From assembly GCA_033721955.1 (NCBI GenBank), contig JAWVZY010000028.1:1-10082 (forward strand): 10,082 nucleotides of DNA, given 5' to 3'. The DNA comes from JAWVZY01 sp033721955 (lineage in GTDB: Bacteria > Patescibacteriota > Minisyncoccia > Spechtbacterales > 2-12-FULL-38-22). The notes under the pieces were generated by a model, which saw only the letters and a program-made list of their open reading frames with translations, had not been told where the DNA came from and did not search any database. The translations under genes and the position numbers were made by a program. How positions within the stretch are numbered: the first letter of the stretch is position 1; each line of letters starts with the position of its first letter. Shown piece after piece: positions 4,163 to 10,082 of the stretch.

Positions 4163-6973
4163 CTATATCAACCCCCTAAGGTACTGTCCAGTATAGCTTT
4201 TATTCACTTTAGATATTTCTTTGGGACTGCCCTGGGCAATAACCTCTCCTCCTTCATCTCCGCCTTCGGGGCCTAGATCTATAATATGGTCAGCGTTTTT
4301 TATAATGTCCAGATTATGCTCAATTACAAGAACGGTATTACCTGCCTGCACCAATTCCTTAAGAACTGACAGTAAATTATTTACATCATCAGCATGTAAT
4401 CCGGTTGTGGGCTCATCAAGTATATGGAGGGTCTTGCCCGTAGATTTGCGGCTAAGTTCTGTAGCCAGCTTTACACGCTGTGCCTCTCCTCCGCTCAGTG
4501 ACGGTGCCGGCTGGCCAAGCTGCATATATCCCAGGCCTACCTGATCTAATACTTGTAACTTCTTTTTAATTTTTGGAATATTTTTAAAAAATTCAAGCGC
4601 ATCTTCTACTGTCATTTCTAAAATATCGTGAATATCCTTGCCTTTGTATTTAATTTCAAGCACATCTTTGTTATAGCGCTTGCCTTCACACACTTCGCAT
4701 TCTACGTATATATCGCTCATAAAAAACATCTCTACTTTATTTTCTCCCCCGCCCCGGCATCTCTCACACCTGCCACCTTTAACGTTAAAAGAAAAACGGC
4801 CGGGCTTGTAGCCCCTTGCCTTTGCTTCGGGGGTTTTAGCAAAAAGATCACGAATTGGCGTAAATACATTTGTATAAGTTGCGGGATTGCTCCGCGGCGT
4901 CCTGCCAATTGGCGATTGGTCAATTACAATTGCCTTATCTATATAGCTTAGCCCTTTTAATTGTTTATACTCTCCGGGCATGGTGTGGGCATCATGAAGC
5001 TCACGGCGAAGCGCTTTTGCCAAAACATCGTTTACAAGAGAGCTCTTGCCCGAACCGCTGACGCCTGTTACAGCAACTAACTTGCCCAAGGGCACTTTTA
5101 CCTCAATATCTTTCAAATTGTTATGCTTAACACCATTAACCGTGAGGTATTTCTGCTTACCTTTTTCTTTTTTCAGTTTTGGTTCTTTAGCTTTATTTTT
5201 CACTTTACCTTCTACCTTTTTTTCTCCGCGCATATATTTTGCGGTAAGTGTTTTTGCTTTTTTAAGTTGCGCGGGAGTACCTTTGAATATCACCTCTCCC
5301 CCATGTTTTCCCGCTCCGGGGCCTATATCTACTATGTAGTCGGCTTCATTAATGGTCAGAGGATCATGCTCTACCACCAGAACACTGCTTCCCAGGTCAC
5401 GTAGCTCTTTCATTGTTTCAATAAGGCGAGCTTGATCTCTTGCATGAAGACCGATTGAGGGCTCATCTAAAATATAAAGCACACCCGACAAATGCGAGCC
5501 CAGCTGTGTTGCAAGCTGTATTCTTTGGGCCTCTCCCCCGCTGAGCGTTCCCGCCTGCCGCGAAAGCGTAAGATAAGTAAGGCCTACTTTATTTAAAAAA
5601 CCAAGGCGATTTACAACTTCCTTTACGATAGGGGCAGCTATTTTTTTATCTGATGTATTAAAATTTTTATTTTCAACAAGTTCTTCAAAAAATTTATGGG
5701 CTGATACAATATCCATTACAACAATGTCGTGAATATCTTTGCTCATAATTTTTACAGCAAGAGCTTCTTTGCGCAAACGCTTGCCTTTGCAGGTGGGGCA
5801 CTCGCGAATATTCATATATTTTTCTATCTCGGCTCTGGTATGTTCACTGTCTGTCTCTTTATGCCTGCGCTCAAGATTAGGTATAACGCCCTCAAGATCA
5901 TCATCCCCATATAAAATAATATCTACTGCTTTTTTAGGCAGATCCTTTACGGGTATATCCATATCAAAATCATATTTATTTGCCATTCTCTGCAGTATCA
6001 TCCAGTACCAACCCTGCCGGCCCACTCTATGGCTTGCTGTCATCCATGGCTGCACAGCGCCTTCCTCCAGAGTTAAATTTTTATTGGGCATTACATATTC
6101 GGGATCAACCTCCATTTTAGTTCCAAGACCTGAACATTCAGAGCATGCTCCATAGGGGCTGTTAAAAGAAAAGGTTCGCGGCTCTATCTCGCGCATTGAA
6201 AACCCGCATTTGGGACAGGCAAATTTCTCAGAAAATGTGTGTTCCTTTCCTTTGTGCAAAACCATAAGCAAACCCTTGCCGAGTTTAAGAGCCGTTTCCA
6301 CAGAATCTATTAGGCGTATTTTATCCAAATCCTTGCCTATATCCATTTTGTCCACTATAACCTCTATATTGTGTTTCTTTTTGGGGTCAAGTTCTTTTCC
6401 AAGCGCCTCGCTAAGGGTCATGATGATGCCATCAATACGCGCGCGCACAAAGCCGGCATTTTCCACTTCTTGAAGAATGCCCTTGTGCTCACCTTTTTTA
6501 CCGCTGATCAGTGGGGCTAATATAGTGACCTCCCCCTTTAGTTTTTTAATTGAACCTGTAATTTCCTGAGCGCTACTGGCCTCAATTAAAATATCGTCAT
6601 TGGGACAGTAGGGCTTGCCCACATGAGCATACAAAAGCCGCAGATAATCATATATCTCTGTAATGGTGCCTACGGTTGAACGAGGGTTTTTAGATGTATT
6701 TTTTTGATCTATTGCTATCGCGGGTGAAATCCCCTCAATGCTCTCTACATCGGGCTTATCCATAACACCCAAAAACTGCCTGGCATAAGAGCTTAAACTT
6801 TCTACATATCTTCTCTGACCCTCTGAATATATGGTGTCAAATACAAGAGAGCTCTTGCCCGAACCACTGACACCGGTAAATACCACCAATTTATTTTTTG
6901 GGATATCCAAAGATATATTTTTCAAATTATGGGTATTTGCCCTTTTTATTTTGAGTTTATCGTTTTTAGCCAT
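4163..6973 (-). CDS. uvrA: Excinuclease ABC subunit UvrA
   Basis: ATPase that scans DNA for bulky lesions as a dimer, hands them to UvrB and so starts nucleotide excision repair. It is full length (936 residues; the family is about 940) with the tandem ABC layout. Walker A1 is G34-S42 (GVSGSGKSS, K40) and Walker A2 is G637-S645 (K643). The ABC signatures LSGGEAQRIQLATQL (near 475-490) and LSGGEAQRVKLATEL (near 825-838) are each followed by a Walker B ending in LDEP. The first zinc site is C253/C256/C277/C280; the DNA-binding zinc site is C736/C739/C759/C762. A Lys-rich linker of about 35 residues (near 585-620) joins the two halves and looks more basic than usual. The ATG at 6973 has AAGG 7 nt upstream and a strong promoter. 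It is divergent from uvrC and probably co-transcribed with the small gene at 3864-4133. Confidence 0.99.
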   Translation of the reverse strand: MAKNDKLKIKRANTHNLKNISLDIPKNKLVVFTGVSGSGKSSLVFDTIYSEGQRRYVESLSSYARQFLGVMDKPDVESIEGISPAIAIDQKNTSKNPRSTVGTITEIYDYLRLLYAHVGKPYCPNDDILIEASSAQEITGSIKKLKGEVTILAPLISGKKGEHKGILQEVENAGFVRARIDGIIMTLSEALGKELDPKKKHNIEVIVDKMDIGKDLDKIRLIDSVETALKLGKGLLMVLHKGKEHTFSEKFACPKCGFSMREIEPRTFSFNSPYGACSECSGLGTKMEVDPEYVMPNKNLTLEEGAVQPWMTASHRVGRQGWYWMILQRMANKYDFDMDIPVKDLPKKAVDIILYGDDDLEGVIPNLERRHKETDSEHTRAEIEKYMNIRECPTCKGKRLRKEALAVKIMSKDIHDIVVMDIVSAHKFFEELVENKNFNTSDKKIAAPIVKEVVNRLGFLNKVGLTYLTLSRQAGTLSGGEAQRIQLATQLGSHLSGVLYILDEPSIGLHARDQARLIETMKELRDLGSSVLVVEHDPLTINEADYIVDIGPGAGKHGGEVIFKGTPAQLKKAKTLTAKYMRGEKKVEGKVKNKAKEPKLKKEKGKQKYLTVNGVKHNNLKDIEVKVPLGKLVAVTGVSGSGKSSLVNDVLAKALRRELHDAHTMPGEYKQLKGLSYIDKAIVIDQSPIGRTPRSNPATYTNVFTPIRDLFAKTPEAKARGYKPGRFSFNVKGGRCERCRGGGENKVEMFFMSDIYVECEVCEGKRYNKDVLEIKYKGKDIHDILEMTVEDALEFFKNIPKIKKKLQVLDQVGLGYMQLGQPAPSLSGGEAQRVKLATELSRKSTGKTLHILDEPTTGLHADDVNNLLSVLKELVQAGNTVLVIEHNLDIIKNADHIIDLGPEGGDEGGEVIAQGSPKEISKVNKSYTGQYLRGLI
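5033..5056 (-). repeat. 24-nt exact direct repeat, Walker A2 copy
   Basis: The 24 bases encoding the SGSGKSSL stretch of the second ATP site are identical to 6842-6865. The two ABC halves are ancient duplicates, but synonymous sites have normally diverged, so exact identity over all 24 nt is notable. Confidence 0.85.
6842..6865 (-). repeat. 24-nt exact direct repeat, Walker A1 copy
   Basis: Partner of the repeat at 5033-5056, 1809 bp away and in the same orientation and reading frame within uvrA. Identity ends on both sides with single-base differences and resumes partly in the following bases. Confidence 0.85.
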
Positions 6974-6986
6974 ATATTTACCTTAA

Positions 6987-7006
6987 AACTGGTACATTAT
7001 ACAGTA
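6987..7006 (-). promoter_or_regulatory. LexA/SOS-box-like element over the uvrA -10
   Basis: Read leftward, the 20-mer TACTGTATAATGTACCAGTT has CTG-N10-CAG core spacing and matches the enterobacterial consensus (TACTG, alternating TA, CAGTA) at 13 of 20 positions by my count: positions 1-9 and 16-19. It fully covers the uvrA -10 (6996-7001) and ends one base before the uvrC -35 hexamer is complete, so a bound repressor could block both. The right half is weak, and whether this organism has LexA is unknown. Confidence 0.4.
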
Positions 7007-7024
7007 TTGTCAAGACCTGTGCAA
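6996..7024 (-). promoter_or_regulatory. uvrA promoter
   Basis: On the minus strand TTGCAC (7019-7024), 17 bp, then a perfect TATAAT (6996-7001). The predicted start is near 6989, leaving about 16 nt of leader containing AAGG 7 nt before the ATG. The -35 lies inside the spacer of the uvrC promoter. Confidence 0.8.
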
Positions 7025-7036
7025 GTATTGTATAAT
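7007..7036 (+). promoter_or_regulatory. uvrC promoter
   Basis: TTGTCA (7007-7012), 18 bp, then a perfect TATAAT (7031-7036). The -10 ends 9 nt before the ATG at 7046, predicting a leaderless or nearly leaderless transcript. Its -35 lies within the spacer of the uvrA promoter. An AGTATTGT motif occurs twice, 21 bp apart (7003-7010 and 7024-7031). Confidence 0.8.
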
Positions 7037-7045
7037 ATGCCCGTT

Positions 7046-8356
7046 ATGCGCAAATCAACTAAAATAGATAAAATAAAAGAATTGCCCAAAAAACCCGGAG
7101 TATATTTTCTAAAAAATAAAAACGGGGAGCTTTTTTATATAGGAAAAGCAAACAATATAAAAAGCAGGGTGCAGAGCCATAAAAATGATGATCGGCTTTT
7201 TGCCCCTGAAAAAATATATTCTATTGAGTGGATAGAAACAGCAAATGAGATCGAGGCACTTCTTAAAGAATCTGAGTATATTAAAAAGCTTCAGCCAAAA
7301 ATGAACATTCGCCTGCGCGATGATAAAAGATATTTTTACGTGGGAATAACAAAAGAAAAACTACCCAGAATATTTTTAACCCACCAGCCAAGCACTACTG
7401 CCAAAGGCAAGGTAAATATTTTATACCTGGGCCCTTTTACAGATGGCGGGGCCTTAAAAACAACCCTTAAATACTTAAGGCGCATCTTCCCCTACTACAC
7501 CACAAATCCGAAAAAACCCGGAACTGGGAAAATACACGGTCCTCTCCCTTGTTCCCGCTGCCATATAGGCCTCTGCCCCGGACCTGTGCCAACTAACGAG
7601 CTTAAGAAAAAAGAATTTATAAAAGAATACAAAAAAAATATACGCTCTATTAAAAACGTGCTTTCGGGTAAAAGAAGGGGTGTTATACGAGATCTTAAAA
7701 AAAATATGAAAGAAGCATCCAAAGAAAAGCGCTTTGAAGATGCTGCCACAGCACGGGATATTATAGCGGCTCTTGAGAATATATTTGAACACGAAAACTT
7801 TGTGCTTCCATGGTCCCCTGATAAATCCGCCTTAGCAACTTCCGAGCAAGGCATAAATGAAGGAAAGTATTTGGCACAATTAACCGGAAATAAAAAACCC
7901 ATAAAAACAATAGAAGGTTATGATATATCCAATATTCAAGGTAAAAACCCCACGGCAAGCATGGTGCGGTTCAAAAACGGAGAGCCCGACAAATCTCTAT
8001 ATAGAAAATTTAATATAAAAGCGCCCGATGAGCCAAATGATTATTTAATGATGCGCGAGGTTTTGCGGCGCCGGCTTAAAAATGACTGGCCATTACCTGA
8101 TCTTATACTAATAGACGGAGGGCGAGGCCAATTAAACGCTGCGCTTTTTGAACTTAAAACTGCAAAAATAAAAATTCCCGCCGTATCACTGGCAAAACGA
8201 GAGGAAGAATTATATTTACCGGACAAAAAAGCCCCCATACGGCTTGATACTATGCCTGAGCAAGTAGAAAACTTACTTAGAAGAGTTCGTGATGAGGCAC
8301 ATAGATTTGCTGTAAGCCACCACCGCAAAAAAAGAGCTGAAAAATATAAAAAATAA
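7046..8356 (+). CDS. uvrC: Excinuclease ABC subunit UvrC, short form without C-terminal HhH domain
   Basis: Nuclease that makes the 3' and 5' cuts around a lesion held by UvrB. The N-terminal GIY-YIG nuclease has GVY at 18-20, YIG at 31-33, R41, E75 and N87, which makes the 3' cut. A UVR domain for UvrB contact is at about 212-246 (IRDLKKNMKEASKEKRFEDAA). The C-terminal RNase-H-like nuclease keeps its Asp-Asp-His triad: D293 (EGYDISN), D357 (LIDGGRGQLN) and H419 (DEAHRFAVSHHR). The protein ends at about residue 436, just after KKRAEKYKK; full-length UvrC is about 600 and continues into tandem HhH motifs, which are absent here. The cysteine cluster is C169/C172/C177, lacking the final Cys of the usual pattern. 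I chose the ATG at 7046 because upstream ATGs (6929, 7037) lie before or directly against the -10. No Shine-Dalgarno is present. Confidence 0.96.
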   Translation: MRKSTKIDKIKELPKKPGVYFLKNKNGELFYIGKANNIKSRVQSHKNDDRLFAPEKIYSIEWIETANEIEALLKESEYIKKLQPKMNIRLRDDKRYFYVGITKEKLPRIFLTHQPSTTAKGKVNILYLGPFTDGGALKTTLKYLRRIFPYYTTNPKKPGTGKIHGPLPCSRCHIGLCPGPVPTNELKKKEFIKEYKKNIRSIKNVLSGKRRGVIRDLKKNMKEASKEKRFEDAATARDIIAALENIFEHENFVLPWSPDKSALATSEQGINEGKYLAQLTGNKKPIKTIEGYDISNIQGKNPTASMVRFKNGEPDKSLYRKFNIKAPDEPNDYLMMREVLRRRLKNDWPLPDLILIDGGRGQLNAALFELKTAKIKIPAVSLAKREEELYLPDKKAPIRLDTMPEQVENLLRRVRDEAHRFAVSHHRKKRAEKYKK

Positions 8357-8393
8357 TTGCCGCATGAAAACTTACTTAAATGCTTGCTTATTC

Positions 8394-8422
8394 TTGTAAT
8401 TAAGGTGATATTCTGATACTCT
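8394..8422 (+). promoter_or_regulatory. Possible promoter of the YvlD-like/secG/solute-binding operon
   Basis: TTGTAA (8394-8399), 17 bp, then a weak -10 TACTCT (8417-8422) with an extended TGA in front, ending 8 nt before the ATG at 8431. An alternative pair is TTGCTT (8384-8389), 17 bp, GATATT (8407-8412). The 74-bp gap after uvrC shows no convincing terminator, so read-through from uvrC is also possible. Confidence 0.35.
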
Positions 8423-8430
8423 AAAAGGTA

Positions 8431-8787
8431 ATGATAATAAGAGCTATACTAAAGATAACCGTTAATGCCGGGGCTATGTATATTGCAGCAGCCCTTTTAG
8501 ATGATGTTGTTTTGGATACAGGAGGCAGTCGTCTTGAATTTTTAGGAATACTCGCCCTGGTAGGAGCTGTTGTATGGGTGGGCAATTCTATTATAAAGCC
8601 CGTGCTTAAGGTATTGACTTTTCCGCTCATTCTTGTAACATTCGGATTGTTCAACATAGTATTAAATATGCTGATACTTTGGGGCGCTGATATTCTTCTG
8701 CCCCAATTAGAGATAACAGGACTTCTAACTTTATTCCTGGCATCGCTTATAGTATCGGTAGTTAATAGCTTACTATTCTTCATATAA
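8431..8787 (+). CDS. Four-TM membrane protein of the phage_holin_4_2 / YvlD family
   Basis: 118 residues with four hydrophobic helices (about 6-23, 36-55, 61-84, 94-117). The family signature is clear: N52, IKPVLKVLTFPLILVTFGLF at 55-74 (P57, P65, T70, G72), then N75 and N79. PF04020 members are named after mycobacteriophage holins but are mostly chromosomal housekeeping membrane proteins of poorly known role, and nothing else here is phage-like. It is the first gene of a tight operon: secG begins 1 nt after its stop. The ATG is preceded by AAAAGG only 2 nt away, too close for a good Shine-Dalgarno, consistent with a very short leader. A role in the envelope is inferred from the neighbours and topology. 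Confidence 0.85.
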   Translation: MIIRAILKITVNAGAMYIAAALLDDVVLDTGGSRLEFLGILALVGAVVWVGNSIIKPVLKVLTFPLILVTFGLFNIVLNMLILWGADILLPQLEITGLLTLFLASLIVSVVNSLLFFI

Positions 8788-8788
8788 T

Positions 8789-9016
8789 ATGGATCTAAAA
8801 AATATCTTGTTAATAGTACAAATTATAATTTCTGCAGCTTTGATATTCACTATCCTCATGCAGCAAAGAGGCGCCAGTTTGGGTGCTGCTTTTGGTGGCG
8901 GTGGTGGTGGCGGATATCACAAGAAAAGAGGTGCTGAGAAGCTTTTTTATAACGCAACAATAGTACTATCTATTTTATTTATCGGCATTGCTTTTGTGAT
9001 ACTTGTAATTTCTTAG
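8789..9016 (+). CDS. secG: Protein translocase subunit SecG
   Basis: Small subunit of the SecYEG channel, which exports unfolded proteins through the cytoplasmic membrane and is stimulated by SecG. It has 75 residues, normal for the family, with two membrane helices (5-24 and 55-74). Between them is the family loop: MQQRGASLGAAFGGG, seven glycines at 36-42 and then YHKKRGAEKLFYNATIVLS, matching the conserved region after TM1 and the start of TM2. The ATG overlaps the upstream context by a 1-nt gap and has no Shine-Dalgarno, so coupled translation is likely. The gene for a membrane-tethered binding protein follows after 3 nt. Confidence 0.95.
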   Translation: MDLKNILLIVQIIISAALIFTILMQQRGASLGAAFGGGGGGGYHKKRGAEKLFYNATIVLSILFIGIAFVILVIS

Positions 9017-9019
9017 AAA

Positions 9020-10082
9020 ATGTTCCGAAAAAAAGAAAACCGATTATTAAATAAGGAAGAAAATTCCTCAAAAAGCCCACTACAACAAATAAGCGGCGCG
9101 TATGCGGCGCTGATTTCTTTTTCTAAAAGGATTTTTCATAGATTCGGCCCGCGCGAAAAATATTTTGTGGGTATTGCGGCATTAATTATTGTGGTTTCTG
9201 TATTTGCTATAGGAGTCCAGGTATATATAGCAAAGACAAGCGCAGTTCCGGCTTTTGGCGGTGAATACAGAGAAGCAATAATAGGATTGCCAAGATTTTT
9301 AAACCCTGTTTTGGCATCTACAAATGATGTAGATAGGGATATGGTGCATCTTATCTACGCATCTCTAATGCGCTATGATCTTGAAGGTAATTTAGTGCCT
9401 GATCTGGCAAAAGAATATACTATCTCTGAAGACGGCAGAGAATACCGCTTTACACTTAAAGACAACCTACGCTGGGAGGATGGCGCTCCCTTAACGGCAG
9501 AGGACGTAGTATTCACTATAGAAACAATACAAAATCCACAATATTCAAGCCCGCTGTTTCAAAGCTGGCAAGGAATTGAGGTTTCAGCTGAAGACGAAAG
9601 AACAATTACATTTAGATTATCCTCGCCCTATCCTCCGTTTTTAGAAAACACCACACTTGGCATATTGCCTAAACATGTATGGCAGGATGTTTCACCAAAA
9701 AACTTTGTGCTTGCAGATCTAAATCAAAAACCTATAGGTTCGGGGAGATACAAAGTTGAAAAATTATTAAAAGACCCCTCGGGCTTTATATCATCCTATA
9801 CACTTGAGAGAAACGCGCTATATCACGGGCAAAAACCGTTTATAGATAAAATAATCTTTAAATTCTTTTCTGATGAGGATGAGGCAGTTAAAGCATACAA
9901 TGCTAAATCTGTAGATGGAATATCATTTGCCTCGCCTGTAACTCTAAAAGATATACAAAATACAGAAACGGCAAATATACATGAATTCAAAATGCCCAGA
10001 TATTTTGCTATATTTATAAATCAAGATCAAAATGAAGCACTGGAAAGCAGGCAAGTTCGCGAAGCTTTAAGCTTGGCAACTA
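9020..10082 (+). CDS. ABC-type peptide/oligopeptide solute-binding protein (SBP family 5), C-terminus missing
   Basis: The visible 354 residues are the N-terminal part of a family-5 solute-binding protein (OppA/DppA type), which captures peptides or similar solutes outside the membrane and passes them to an ABC permease. After a 48-residue Lys/Arg-rich cytoplasmic tail there is one membrane helix (49-70, GIAALIIVVSVFAIGVQVYI) and then GGEYREAIIGLPRFLNPVLAS, the typical start of the domain. Family landmarks follow: YASLMRYD, GNLVPDLAKEY, YRFTLKDNLRWEDGAPLTAEDVVFT, ILPKHVW and KPIGSGRYKV. No cysteine follows the helix, so it is not a lipoprotein; it is anchored by an uncleaved helix. The ATG at 9020 is 3 nt after the secG stop and lacks a Shine-Dalgarno. 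The gene runs off the window, and whether permease genes follow is unknown. Confidence 0.93.
   Translation, partial: MFRKKENRLLNKEENSSKSPLQQISGAYAALISFSKRIFHRFGPREKYFVGIAALIIVVSVFAIGVQVYIAKTSAVPAFGGEYREAIIGLPRFLNPVLASTNDVDRDMVHLIYASLMRYDLEGNLVPDLAKEYTISEDGREYRFTLKDNLRWEDGAPLTAEDVVFTIETIQNPQYSSPLFQSWQGIEVSAEDERTITFRLSSPYPPFLENTTLGILPKHVWQDVSPKNFVLADLNQKPIGSGRYKVEKLLKDPSGFISSYTLERNALYHGQKPFIDKIIFKFFSDEDEAVKAYNAKSVDGISFASPVTLKDIQNTETANIHEFKMPRYFAIFINQDQNEALESRQVREALSLAT

Noticed and set aside
4221..6473. Several plus-strand open frames of 60-138 codons inside uvrA
   Set aside because: They are antisense to a certain gene, have no promoter or Shine-Dalgarno, and their residues are what the reverse of UvrA codons gives.
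6929..7045. Longer uvrC starting at 6929 or at the ATG 7037
   Set aside because: The 6929 start would overlap uvrA and run through both promoters, and its extra N-terminus does not resemble UvrC. The 7037 ATG directly abuts the TATAAT and would not be in the transcript.
6974..7045. Gram-positive-type LexA site (GAAC-N4-GTTC) between uvrA and uvrC
   Set aside because: No such sequence is present on either strand of the gap.
7475..7958. Minus-strand open frames inside uvrC
   Set aside because: They are shadows of uvrC with biased Phe/Ser/Leu composition from A-rich sense codons and no initiation signals.
8357..8430. Terminator after uvrC
   Set aside because: Only a 4-bp GCAT/ATGC pairing with no T-tract was found, too weak to call.
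8421..8783. Minus-strand 120-codon frame mirroring the YvlD-like gene
   Set aside because: The plus-strand frame has the family signature and a tight operon context; the mirror frame is Thr/Ser/Ile-rich without recognisable motifs.
8431..8787. A holin as evidence of a prophage
   Set aside because: The phage_holin_4_2 name is historical; the neighbours are uvrC and secG and no lysin, integrase or structural gene is visible.
1..10082. Recoded UGA (Gracilibacteria/Absconditabacteria type)
   Set aside because: The clear genes read through with no in-frame TGA, tryptophan is TGG, and TGA serves as the stop at 3019-3021.

Overview
The window comes from a low-GC bacterial chromosome that uses the standard code: TGA ends one gene, and the others seen end in TAA or TAG. 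Several traits suggest a small-genome lineage of the Patescibacteria/CPR (Parcubacteria-like) type. These are a short UvrC without the C-terminal helix-hairpin-helix domain, a peptide-type solute-binding protein held by a membrane anchor instead of a lipobox, many small unrecognised proteins and very tight spacing. The lineage is an inference; no marker gene or rRNA is present to settle it. I see no tRNA, rRNA, CRISPR array, insertion sequence or prophage.

Layout. Positions 1-7000 are read leftward (minus strand) as four transcription units. Furthest downstream is a VIT1/CCC1-type metal transporter, then glyceraldehyde-3-phosphate dehydrogenase, then the 5' part of a FAD-binding oxidoreductase that leaves the window at position 1. 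To its right is a two-gene unit of unknown function (one-TM 68-residue protein, acidic 137-residue helical protein) whose codon choice and GC content are visibly unlike the rest. Next is a monocistronic unknown gene (132 residues). Last is uvrA, followed in the same transcript by an unknown 89-residue acidic protein. Each junction between units has an intrinsic terminator whose U-tract lies within or beside the -35 region of the next promoter.

From about 7000 rightward the genes are on the plus strand: uvrC, then a membrane operon of a YvlD-type four-TM protein, SecG and a family-5 solute-binding protein cut by the window end.

The most interesting spot is the 72-bp gap between uvrA and uvrC (6974-7045). 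It holds two near-consensus sigma-70-type promoters facing away from each other whose -10/-35 elements interleave, so both probably cannot be occupied at once. A 20-bp element that looks like an enterobacterial LexA/SOS box covers the uvrA -10. This joins two subunits of the same nucleotide-excision repair machine (UvrA damage recognition, UvrC incision; UvrB is not in the window) through one control region. A second pattern is that VIT, uvrC and probably the YvlD-like gene have their -10 ending only 8-9 nt before the ATG, which predicts leaderless mRNAs, whereas the uvrA, 132-residue and 68-residue genes have short leaders with Shine-Dalgarno sequences. I found no complete new defence or mobile system. 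The best candidates for undescribed biology are the uvrA-linked 89-residue protein, the compositionally foreign two-gene cassette and the uvrA/uvrC control region.
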